DNA of 64,000 nt from the NCBI RefSeq assembly GCF_900446215.1, contig NZ_UAQZ01000002.1, forward strand, positions 186,001 to 250,000. Reading direction: 5' to 3'. The notes under the pieces were generated by a model. It was not told where the DNA came from, made no database searches, and saw only the letters and a list, made by a program, of their open reading frames with translations. Each line of letters begins with the position of its first letter. The stretch's first letter is position 1. Shown here piece by piece: positions 46,767 to 54,025 of the stretch. The DNA is from Burkholderia cenocepacia. GTDB lineage: Bacteria > Pseudomonadota > Gammaproteobacteria > Burkholderiales > Burkholderiaceae. A program made the position numbers and the translations under genes.

Positions 46767-47882
46767 TCACGCCGATCGCTTGCGGCGCTGACGACGAAAG
46801 AAATGCCAGAACATCGCGGTCGCGTCCGGCCCCTTGGCGGAATGGAACGGCTCGCTCGGGTCCCCGCCGCTCCACGCATGCGGCAGCCGGCGGACGATGC
46901 ACACCCTGACGACCAGCCGCCCCCCCTTCAGATAATCGACGTAGTCCGCATCGTCCTGCGCGTAGCTGCGTTGCTCGCCGACGCGGATCGCACTGTGTTC
47001 GTCGACGAGCCGGTTGAGCCGCGCGAACGCGATGCCGAGCTGCGTCGCGTTCCGGTCGGTCACGACCGTATCGAGCGCGCCGTGGATGACGAGGGCCGGC
47101 ATGCCGGGATAGGACGCGACGTCGGCGCACGCGTCGAGCGCGGCGATCGGATCGTCGCGGAGCCCGCGACGCATCAGGCTCATCGCGGCCATCGTCGACG
47201 ACGGCGGCGCGATGGCCGGGCCGGAGTGCAGGCCGACGGCCGCGAAACGGTCGGGATACCGGAGCGCCAGCACCGCGGCGAGCCCGGCGCCGGCGGACAG
47301 GCCGGCCACGTAGATCCGGTCGCGATCGAAGCCGTGGCGCCGCACGATGGCATCGACCAGCGATGCGACGGCCGCGGCTTCGGACTCGGTCGCATCGCCA
47401 TGCCAGTGCCAGCAGCGGTGCGCATGGGTCGTCTTGGCCTGTTCGGGAAACAGCACGGCGAACCCCGCTCGCTCGGCCAGACGGCAGATGCGCGTGCCCG
47501 CGGCGAACGATTCGGCGGTCTGCTTGCAGCCGTGCAGCATGACGATGGCTGGCATGCCTGCTGTCTTGGCAGGCGCGGCGGGAAGATACAGCGCATACGC
47601 AAGATGGTTCACGAGCCGGCCGGCGCTCGGGCCGGCGGAATGAAACGAGCGCAGCCAGGTGCCGGGCAGCTCGACCGACGGCGCGCGTGCGGCGGGCGCG
47701 GTGCCCGTCCGTTTGGCGGCAGGGGCGGCGACGGCCGGCTTGATGGTGCGTTGAACGACTTTTTTGGCGGCTTCTTGGGTGGCTGGTCGCGGCTTGCCGG
47801 CCCGCTTCTTCGGCCGCGCACCGGTCGCGATGGAAAACAGTTCGAGATGCCGTAACCAGAGGCTGGATTTTTTCCTGGGCAT
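46767..47882 (-). CDS. PHB-depolymerase-family esterase
   Basis: 371 residues. Basic N-terminal tail (1-70), then an alpha/beta-hydrolase with oxyanion segment VMLHGCKQTAESFAAGTR, nucleophile elbow GLSAGAG (Ser196), Asp271 in VIHGALDTVV and His335 in RRLPHAWSGGD. These identify the esterase/PHB depolymerase group. No conventional signal peptide is seen from the chosen ATG, so it would be an intracellular enzyme or the true start differs. Substrate may be PHB oligomers, feruloyl esters or another polyester. It converges with the MHYT kinase gene. Confidence 0.82.
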   Translation of the reverse strand: MPRKKSSLWLRHLELFSIATGARPKKRAGKPRPATQEAAKKVVQRTIKPAVAAPAAKRTGTAPAARAPSVELPGTWLRSFHSAGPSAGRLVNHLAYALYLPAAPAKTAGMPAIVMLHGCKQTAESFAAGTRICRLAERAGFAVLFPEQAKTTHAHRCWHWHGDATESEAAAVASLVDAIVRRHGFDRDRIYVAGLSAGAGLAAVLALRYPDRFAAVGLHSGPAIAPPSSTMAAMSLMRRGLRDDPIAALDACADVASYPGMPALVIHGALDTVVTDRNATQLGIAFARLNRLVDEHSAIRVGEQRSYAQDDADYVDYLKGGRLVVRVCIVRRLPHAWSGGDPSEPFHSAKGPDATAMFWHFFRRQRRKRSA

Positions 47883-48277
47883 GTGCGGTTTCGTGCGGGC
47901 GGCCGGCCGTGGCGGGAAGAGGCGGCCGACTCCACCGTCGGATGGAAGTCGAACGGGCGCGAAGCAAGGTTCGTGCTGCCGATGCCGCGGCAACCGAAAG
48001 GCGGCGTCCGGCTGAACGGGGGTGACGCGCATCGATTATCGGCGATGCTAGCCGCCCGACGTGACGAGCGTGCGAATCGAAGCCTCCTTCGGCCCTGAAA
48101 AGGACCATCGCGCATCGGGAATCGTCCGGTTCGCCGGGCTTTGGCCGCCGGGCATTCACCGCCCACGCGGCCGGAAATGACGACGGCGGCGATCGAATCG
48201 TCGGATAACGCCGTTGTTCAGTGATATCGTGCGGTTCGACAGAAGCGTTCACCGTTCATTCCGTTGTGAGGGGCGAC
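47883..48277. other. Divergent control region, esterase and sensor kinase
   Basis: 395 bp between divergent genes. It should contain both promoters. I see no gene or obvious dyad in it. Confidence 0.45.
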
Positions 48278-49399
48278 ATGCGTCTTGCTGATTTCATCGT
48301 ACGGAACATGGAACCGATCCTGGTGCAGTGGGAAGCGTTTGCCGCCACGTTGTTACCGGCTGCGAGGCACATGAACTCGCAGGGGCTACGCGACCACGCG
48401 CGCGAGATCCTGACCGCCGTCGCCAAGGACATCGCGACGCCGCAAACGAGGGAGGAGCAGCACGAGAAATCGCTGGGGCGCGCGCCCCAGCCGGCGAACG
48501 CCAGCGAGACGGCCGCCCAGACGCATGCCGTTCTGCGCGCCCGGCGGGGTTTCAACATCAACCAGCTGGCAGCCGAGTATCGGGCGCTGCGTGCCAGTGT
48601 GCTGCGGCTGTGGATCGATGCGTGTCACCCGGCGCCGCCTGATATGGGCGACATGATTCGCTTCAACGAAGCGATCGACCAAGCGCTGGCGGAATCCGTG
48701 GCTTTCTTTACCGACCAGGTCGAGCAGGCGCGCAACTTGCTGCTCGGCATGCTGAGCCACGACATGCGCACGCCGCTGCAGACCATCCAGCTCACGGCGT
48801 CGTATCTTGCCGCCCTCAATGCGGGTGAGGCCGTATCGGAGGCCGCCGCTCGGCTGATCCGAAGCGGCGGCCGCATGCAGGGCCTTCTCGACGATCTCTG
48901 CGATTTCAATCGAACCCAGCTCGGGCTGGGCATCAACGTCGTTCCCCGCAATATCGATCTCGCGCACGTGCTCGTCAATGTGGTGGACGAGTTGCGGGCC
49001 GGTCATCCGGATCGCGAAATTACCGTCGATATGCGCGGTGATCTCCGGGGTGAGTGGGACGAGCAGAGAATGCAGCAGTTGCTGAGCAACCTGGTGGGCA
49101 ATGCCATCAAGTATGGCGCGCGCGATACACCGGTGCGGGTGGTGGCCACGACGACCGGTGATGAAGTGTTCGTCGAGGTCGGCAACAGCGGGCCGGCGAT
49201 CGATCCGCGCATGCTCGACCGCATTTTCGATCCGCTCGAGCGCGGGGAAGAGCGTCAGGGACGGACGGGTGACGATGCCGGCCTGGGGCTCGGCTTGTTC
49301 ATCGCGAGGGAAATCGCCAAGGCGCATCGCGGCCGGATCGACGCGCGCTCCGATCAGACGGAAACCGTGTTTGCGGTGCGGCTGCCGAGACGTGGGTGA
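48278..49399 (+). CDS. Soluble sensor histidine kinase with RsbR-like N-domain
   Basis: 373 residues. The start at 48278 follows GAGGGG. The N-terminal helical part (about 1-150) with ILVQWEAFAATLLPAARHMN resembles the RsbRD N-terminal domain of stress-signalling kinases. HisKA has His161 in LGMLSHDMRTPLQTIQLTAS; the HATPase_c domain has LLSNLVGNAIKYG and DDAGLGLGLFIAREI. There are no transmembrane segments, so it is a cytoplasmic kinase. No response regulator lies next to it. Confidence 0.87.
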   Translation: MRLADFIVRNMEPILVQWEAFAATLLPAARHMNSQGLRDHAREILTAVAKDIATPQTREEQHEKSLGRAPQPANASETAAQTHAVLRARRGFNINQLAAEYRALRASVLRLWIDACHPAPPDMGDMIRFNEAIDQALAESVAFFTDQVEQARNLLLGMLSHDMRTPLQTIQLTASYLAALNAGEAVSEAAARLIRSGGRMQGLLDDLCDFNRTQLGLGINVVPRNIDLAHVLVNVVDELRAGHPDREITVDMRGDLRGEWDEQRMQQLLSNLVGNAIKYGARDTPVRVVATTTGDEVFVEVGNSGPAIDPRMLDRIFDPLERGEERQGRTGDDAGLGLGLFIAREIAKAHRGRIDARSDQTETVFAVRLPRRG

Positions 49400-49661
49400 A
49401 GCGGGGAGGGCGGGTCGGGGGATGATTCGCCGTCGGGCTTGCGGTCGGCGGTGGCGAGAGGCCGCTACCGGCCAGAAGCCGCCTTTCGTGCTTCGCCACC
49501 CGGCGTCTGCTTGTCATCCCGCATCAGCCACGCTGACGCACGATTGAGCGCGCGTGGCGCACGACCGTTGTCACCGAACGCCTCTGTCGATGGGCGAATT
49601 TTGTCCGGCCTAAAATCTCCTCGATCGATGTACGGGCAGGTCAAAGCCAACGGAGCGCTGA

Positions 49662-50462
49662 GTGACGGTCATCGCACAACTTTCCGATATTCATGTCCGG
49701 CCTCACGGCGTCCTGTATCAAGACGCCGTGGATTCCAATGTCATGTTTTCGGCAGCCGTCGATTCGCTGAACCGCATTCGACCTGAGCCAGATCTGGTCG
49801 TCATCTCCGGCGACCTGACGGACGAGGGCACCGAAGACGAGTATCGAAAACTTCGCGAACTGCTCGTCGAGTTGAGGCGACCGTTCGTGGTTCTGCCGGG
49901 TAATCACGACGACCGTGGCAATCTGCGAGCCGCGTTCCCGGATCACGCGTGGCTTCCGGACGAGGGCGCACTCTCGTTCGCGCTGGACGTGGGCGAACTA
50001 CGCGTCGTGGCGTTGGACACCTCCGTTCCAGGGCTACATCACGGTGAACTGGACGCCGAAACCCTGGCGTGGCTCGACACTGAACTTGCCGAGCATCGCA
50101 ATCGGACGGTGGTTATCGTCATGCACCATCCACCGTTCATGACCGGCATTCCTTATCTCGACATCTACGGGTTGCGAAATGCGGAGGCATTTGCCGCGGT
50201 TCTTGCGCGGCATAGCAACGTAGATCGCATTCTTGCCGGGCACGTCCACCGGTCGATGCAGACGCGTCTTGGGCGCGTTCCGGTACTCACCTGCCCGAGC
50301 ACGACCACTCAGATTGCGCTGCGCGTTGAAGCGGACGCGCAGCCCGCTTCCTTTCTCGAACCCCCTGCATACATGCTGCATCGCTGGGCAGGTCGAGGTC
50401 AGCCAGCGGTCTCCCACTTGTGTTACGTGGGGCACTTCGAGGGCCCGTTCCCCTTCGCGTAA
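49662..50462 (+). CDS. Calcineurin-like phosphodiesterase, CpdA-like
   Basis: 266 residues from a GTG with GGAG 7 bp upstream. All metallophosphoesterase motifs are present in order: QLSDIHV (D-x-H), VVISGDLTDEG, LPGNHDDR, VIVMHHPPF and LAGHVHRSM. It resembles CpdA/Rv0805-type cyclic-nucleotide phosphodiesterases. Gene stands alone. The natural substrate (cAMP or a phospholipid-type ester) cannot be told from sequence. Confidence 0.86.
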   Translation: MTVIAQLSDIHVRPHGVLYQDAVDSNVMFSAAVDSLNRIRPEPDLVVISGDLTDEGTEDEYRKLRELLVELRRPFVVLPGNHDDRGNLRAAFPDHAWLPDEGALSFALDVGELRVVALDTSVPGLHHGELDAETLAWLDTELAEHRNRTVVIVMHHPPFMTGIPYLDIYGLRNAEAFAAVLARHSNVDRILAGHVHRSMQTRLGRVPVLTCPSTTTQIALRVEADAQPASFLEPPAYMLHRWAGRGQPAVSHLCYVGHFEGPFPFA

Positions 50463-50604
50463 GCGTCCCCGTCGAGGACACGGCGGTCGATGACGTACGA
50501 GGCATTGGCACGACATGGACAGGCCATGACCGCTTGTTACCCCGGAGCAGGCGATCGACCGGCGTTACCACCGGCGCGTCGCCGCGCCGGCAGGCGCGCC
50601 GCCG

Positions 50605-51627
50605 TCAATGCGCGTCGACGAGCCGCGGATCGATATACGCGTCGACGTCCTGCGACTGCTTGTACACGGCGTTACGCACGTTGAACGCATTCGCGTTGCG
50701 CGTCGAGCCGTAGATCGAATCGAGCCCGTCGCCCTTGCGGAACGCGCGCTTCGCGGCCGCTTCGTCGAGCAGATGCGTGCCCTTCAGCAGCGGAAGGTAT
50801 TGCGCCGGCGCGAGCCCGACGCGTGCCGACATGATCTTGACCGCATCGGCCTGCGTCTTCGGATCGTTGATGTAGGCGACGCAGCGATACCAGACCTTGA
50901 CCACCTTCGCCCAGTCGGCCCGGCGCGCGGCGAGGCTCGCCGGCGCGACGGTGATCGCATCGTAGATCAGCCCCGGCGCATCCGCCGACGTGAAGATCGC
51001 GCGTGCGCCCGGCGCGCGTTTCAACGCCTCGCCCGCATTCGGTTGCCACGCGGCCACCGCCGCGATGTCGGCCGACGAACCGAGCACCTGCGGCAACTCG
51101 TTGGTTTTCGCATTCACGAGCGTGACGTCGCCGTCCTTGAGCCCGTGCTTCTGCAGCGCGGTTTCGAGCAGCAGGTGATCGACCAGGCCGAGCTCGACGC
51201 CGACCTTCTTGCCCTTCAGCGCCTCGACGGTGCGCAAGGGCGGCTTCGCGACGATCATGTCGTTGCCGGCCGAGTAGTCGGTCAGCAGGATCATCACGTT
51301 CTTCGCGCCGGACGCGCCTGTTACCAGCGCATCGCCGTTGGTCGCCGCGACCGCATCGAGCTTGCCTGCGGAAAACGCGTCGAGCGACGCCGAATAATCG
51401 AACCACTCGAAATCGACGTCGACGCCGGCCTCCTTGAACCAGCCCTTGTCGAGCGCGACCTGGAAGGCGACCCAGCCGGGCCAGTCGCTGTAGCCGATCT
51501 TCAGCGGTGCGGCAGCCTGCGCGGCAGGCGCCGCCCATAGCGTGGCGGCCGCAACGGCGGCGCCCAATGCATGACGGATGAAACGGAAGGACGGCAGGCG
51601 GCGGAACGCCGGGGCGGGACGGGTCAT
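50605..51627 (-). CDS. Guanidine-cluster ABC substrate-binding protein
   Basis: 340 residues, periplasmic (NMT1/TauA-type) binding protein. Start at 51627 with GGAGA about 8 bp upstream; signal peptide ends APAAQAA, mature part begins APLKIGYSDWPGWVAFQVAL. Landmarks are DAVAATNGDALVTGASG and VGVELGLVDHLLLETALQ. Its permease and ATPase partners are at the far end of the opposite arm (59575-61506). It is transcribed leftward behind its own guanidine-I riboswitch, which strongly supports guanidine or a related compound as ligand. Confidence 0.87.
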   Translation of the reverse strand: MTRPAPAFRRLPSFRFIRHALGAAVAAATLWAAPAAQAAAPLKIGYSDWPGWVAFQVALDKGWFKEAGVDVDFEWFDYSASLDAFSAGKLDAVAATNGDALVTGASGAKNVMILLTDYSAGNDMIVAKPPLRTVEALKGKKVGVELGLVDHLLLETALQKHGLKDGDVTLVNAKTNELPQVLGSSADIAAVAAWQPNAGEALKRAPGARAIFTSADAPGLIYDAITVAPASLAARRADWAKVVKVWYRCVAYINDPKTQADAVKIMSARVGLAPAQYLPLLKGTHLLDEAAAKRAFRKGDGLDSIYGSTRNANAFNVRNAVYKQSQDVDAYIDPRLVDAH

Positions 51628-51769
51628 CGTTGTTCTCCAGGAGACCGGGATCGGGATCGTCGATACGGATCGTGCGTGAGCACACGTTCCGACTGCATGG
51701 CCGGTTCCTGCGGATGCGGAACGAACGAGGCGGCCACGGAGAGGCGCGACGGCCGTTGCCATCGCCAAT

Positions 51770-51882
51770 CTCCCGGGCTTTTGTCCCGCCGTGTAGCGCG
51801 TGCGCATCCGGTCTCGCGAACGGATGAACCCGCGCCGGGCTGCTCTCGGACCAGACGCTCGATGAACCGGAACCCTAGCACC
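51770..51882 (-). promoter_or_regulatory. Guanidine-I (ykkC) riboswitch, leftward arm
   Basis: Read on the minus strand from about 51882: GCTAGGGTTCCGG, then GTCTGGTCCGAGAGC, then CTACACGGCGGGACAAAAG followed by CCCGGGAGA, ending at 51770. These are the three conserved blocks of the guanidine-I aptamer in the right order and spacing. It precedes the binding-protein gene by about 140 bp. An in-frame ATG at 51762 follows the terminal GGGAGA. Confidence 0.93.
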
Positions 51883-51923
51883 CCTAAGATGCGACGCCGC
51901 CGCACCTCTCGGCGTCATGCCGA

Positions 51924-51938
51924 GCGAGAAGCGTGCCA
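51924..51938 (-). promoter_or_regulatory. Sigma-54-type promoter, leftward arm
   Basis: TGGCACGCTTCTCGC on the minus strand matches TGGCACG-N4-TTGC with one mismatch, with GG and GC 12 bp apart. The predicted start near 51912 lies about 30 bp before the aptamer. Confidence 0.6.
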
Positions 51939-52131
51939 ATGGCACGCGGCCATCCGATTCAACGTCGGCGCAAGGGGCGCTGAAGTTCGATGAAACGGGC
52001 GGCGAACAGCGCGTGCAGTACGCGTCGGAGCAGGTCGAGCTTGTTCATGAAGGATCGTGCGTGAGATGACGGTGCACGGATTCAGCAATAGCCATGCCAT
52101 CGCGGAGCGCGCAGTGTGCGAGCACGCGACG

Positions 52132-52148
52132 CGCACTGCGCCGGTGCG
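52132..52148. promoter_or_regulatory. NtrC-like dyad between the divergent arms
   Basis: CGCAC and GTGCG arms with 7 bp between (GCAC-N7-GTGC), the geometry of an NtrC site. It lies about 120 bp before the rightward -24 element and about 195 bp from the leftward one, suitable for an activator acting through DNA looping. Confidence 0.4.
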
Positions 52149-52267
52149 CGGTTGCGTGCGCATGGTGCGCCGCACGCCCGCCGCGAGGGCAAGAAAATGC
52201 GTCCGCCATTCGGATGCCATGCGTCATCGCGCCGCCGAGCCGCGTCGTGTGGTCATTGGGCAGCGCC

Positions 52268-52282
52268 TGGCACGCAACTCGC
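52268..52282 (+). promoter_or_regulatory. Sigma-54-type promoter, rightward arm
   Basis: TGGCACGCAACTCGC has the same matches and the same single mismatch as the leftward element. The predicted start near 52294 lies about 35 bp before the aptamer. Confidence 0.6.
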
Positions 52283-52329
52283 TTATTCGACGCTCGAGAG
52301 GTGCGAAGCAATTTGCATCATCTTCAGGA

Positions 52330-52455
52330 TCGCTAGGGTTCCGGTCGTGCGGCATGTGCCGTGCGATGTCTGGTCCGAGAGCAATCCGGTCTTGCCTTCG
52401 CCTCGATGAGAGGAAACGGCGAGGCTCCACGGAGGGATAAAAGCCCGGGAGGTCG
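52330..52455 (+). promoter_or_regulatory. Guanidine-I (ykkC) riboswitch, rightward arm
   Basis: Conserved blocks CTAGGGTTCCGG (from 52333), GTCTGGTCCGAGAGC (near 52370) and CACGGAGGGATAAAAGCCC (52429-52447) followed by GGGAGG, with a variable arm between. The second-last block has T where the other copy has C (GGGATAAAAG). Downstream, CTTTTATC (52483-52490) and TCCCGG (52497-52502, at the ribosome site) can pair with the aptamer 3' part, so translational control of the first gene is plausible. Confidence 0.93.
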
Positions 52456-52509
52456 CGATGTCGTTCGGTCGCCCTCTCACGCCTTTTATCAACCGATCCC
52501 GGAGCCGTC

Positions 52510-53265
52510 ATGTCGCCGAGCCCCCAAGCCATTCTTGCCCCGCCGCCGCACGTCGCGTGGGAAACGCTGATTCCCGCCGGAACCCACTGGTCCGGCATCC
52601 TGCGGCGCGGCCTCGCGCTGCGCATCGTCGACGTCGACGGCGGCGCGAACCTGTCCGCCGTCTTTCATCGCCAGGAAGACCTGCTCGAACGCTACAACAT
52701 GGCCGATACGCTGAAGGCGCAGCACACCGCGCATCTCACGCGCGGCCATGCGCTGTATACGGACATGGGGCGCGTGATCGCGTCGATCACGGCCGACACG
52801 CTCGGCTGGCACGATCCGCTCGGCGGCGTCGGCGATGCGCGGTTGTTCGCGCACAAGTACGGCGCGTCGTCGTACCAGGCCGATCGCAACGCGATGATCC
52901 GCAACGGCCGCGACAGCCTCGTGCTCGAGCTCGCGAAATACGGGCTGTCGGCACGCGACCTCGCCGCGAACGTCAACTTCTTCAGCAAGCTGGACACGCG
53001 CGACGACGGCGCGCTCGATTTCGTTTCCGGACATTCGCCGGCCGGCAGCGCGTTCGACCTGCGCTTCGAGATGAATACGCTCGCGGCGTTCTCGACCGCG
53101 CCGCATCCGCTCGATCCGCGTCCGGACTATGCGCCCAAAGCCGTGAAGCTGATCGCGTACCGCGCGTATCCGGCCGACGGTGCCGCGCCCGACGACGACC
53201 CGTGCCGGCGCGCATGCGCGGAGAACACGCGCGGCTTCGCCAACACCGACCGTCTGTTCGCATGA
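52510..53265 (+). CDS. DUF1989 protein, putative carboxyguanidine deiminase subunit
   Basis: 251 residues of the DUF1989 family (once called urea-carboxylase-associated protein). Landmarks are [40 protein letters not shown], and [20 protein letters not shown]. Two DUF1989 proteins (CgdA and CgdB) together deiminate carboxyguanidine to allophanate in known guanidine pathways; I cannot say which subunit this is. Start at 52510 with GGAG 5 bp upstream. The second subunit gene follows after 11 bp. First gene of the rightward operon, directly behind the riboswitch. Confidence 0.88.
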   Translation: MSPSPQAILAPPPHVAWETLIPAGTHWSGILRRGLALRIVDVDGGANLSAVFHRQEDLLERYNMADTLKAQHTAHLTRGHALYTDMGRVIASITADTLGWHDPLGGVGDARLFAHKYGASSYQADRNAMIRNGRDSLVLELAKYGLSARDLAANVNFFSKLDTRDDGALDFVSGHSPAGSAFDLRFEMNTLAAFSTAPHPLDPRPDYAPKAVKLIAYRAYPADGAAPDDDPCRRACAENTRGFANTDRLFA

Positions 53266-53276
53266 GGAGCGAGACC

Positions 53277-53933
53277 ATGCCGATCACCGAAAGCCGTCTC
53301 GATCCGCGCGACGCGATCCACGACGTCACGCTGAACGCGGGCGACCCGTGGCTGCACGACCTGAAGCGCGGGCAGACTTTCCGCATTCTCGACCTGGAAG
53401 GCAACCAGGCCGTCGACACGCTGTTCTACCGCACCGACGCTCCCGAAGAGCGCTACAGCGCGCAGGACACGATCCGCGCGCACCGCAACCTGTACCTGAG
53501 CGCGGGCAGCGTGCTCGTGTCGAACCACGGCAACCCGATGGCGACGATCGTCGCCGACACGTGCGGCCGTCACGATACGCTCGGCGGCGCGTGCGCGGCC
53601 GAGAGCAACACGGTGCGCTATGCGCTCGACAAGCGCTACATGCACAACTGCCGCGACAGCTTCCTCAACGCGATCGCGCACTGCACGTGCGGCGCCGGCG
53701 CGCGGCTCACCAAGCGCGACCTGGTCGGCAACGTCAACTTCTTCATGAACGTGCCCGTCACGCCGCTCGGCGGGCTCACGTTCGAGGACGGCATCTCCGC
53801 ACCCGGCAAGTACGTCGAGATGCGTGCGGAGATGGACGTCACGGTGCTGATCTCGAACTGCCCGCAACTCAACAATCCGTGCAACGGCTACAACCCGACA
53901 CCCGTGCGCCTGATGGTGTGGGAGGCGGAATGA
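53277..53933 (+). CDS. DUF1989 protein, second putative carboxyguanidine deiminase subunit
   Basis: 218 residues, homologous to the preceding protein: [60 protein letters not shown] and the cysteine-bearing [25 protein letters not shown] precedes the start. Its stop overlaps the 31-codon ORF by ATGA. The paired DUF1989 genes in front of a biotin carboxylase are the hallmark of guanidine degradation clusters. Confidence 0.88.
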   Translation: MPITESRLDPRDAIHDVTLNAGDPWLHDLKRGQTFRILDLEGNQAVDTLFYRTDAPEERYSAQDTIRAHRNLYLSAGSVLVSNHGNPMATIVADTCGRHDTLGGACAAESNTVRYALDKRYMHNCRDSFLNAIAHCTCGAGARLTKRDLVGNVNFFMNVPVTPLGGLTFEDGISAPGKYVEMRAEMDVTVLISNCPQLNNPCNGYNPTPVRLMVWEAE

Positions 53934-54025
53934 ACGGCCCCCACGCGCACTTGCTTGGCATGGGGCCGGAGTATGCGCTGAAGCGCTACTCCGGGCCGAC
54001 ACGTTCGCTGCGGGAGGCAACATGA
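53930..54025 (+). CDS. 31-codon ORF bridging the deiminase and carboxylase genes
   Basis: The ATG (53930) overlaps the stop of the DUF1989 gene in ATGA, with GGAGG 4 bp upstream. The TGA (54023-54025) overlaps the carboxylase ATG in a second ATGA. The peptide begins [20 protein letters not shown] and ends LREAT. The exact double overlap fills an otherwise empty 88-bp gap and implies that ribosomes pass continuously from one enzyme gene to the next. It could be a functional microprotein or only a coupling device. GGAGG near 54014 could also serve the carboxylase directly. Confidence 0.45.
   Translation: MNGPHAHLLGMGPEYALKRYSGPTRSLREAT

Larger units (their letters stand above)
51628..52509. 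other. Divergent control region of the guanidine locus
   Basis: 882 bp between the binding protein and the first enzyme gene. It carries two riboswitches, two sigma-54-like sites and one NtrC-like dyad, all listed separately. A 30-codon minus-strand ORF (51959-52048) has no ribosome site and is not called. Confidence 0.8.

Noticed and set aside
51959..52048. 30-codon minus-strand ORF (29 aa, begins MNKLDLLRRV) in the guanidine control region
   Set aside because: No ribosome site, and it ends upstream of the predicted leftward start of transcription.
52458..53933. Long open frame of 491 codons running through both DUF1989 genes
   Set aside because: Its first part is a GC-rich shadow of the first DUF1989 gene; only the part from 53277 is a real protein. 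The start was kept only as a leader-ORF question.
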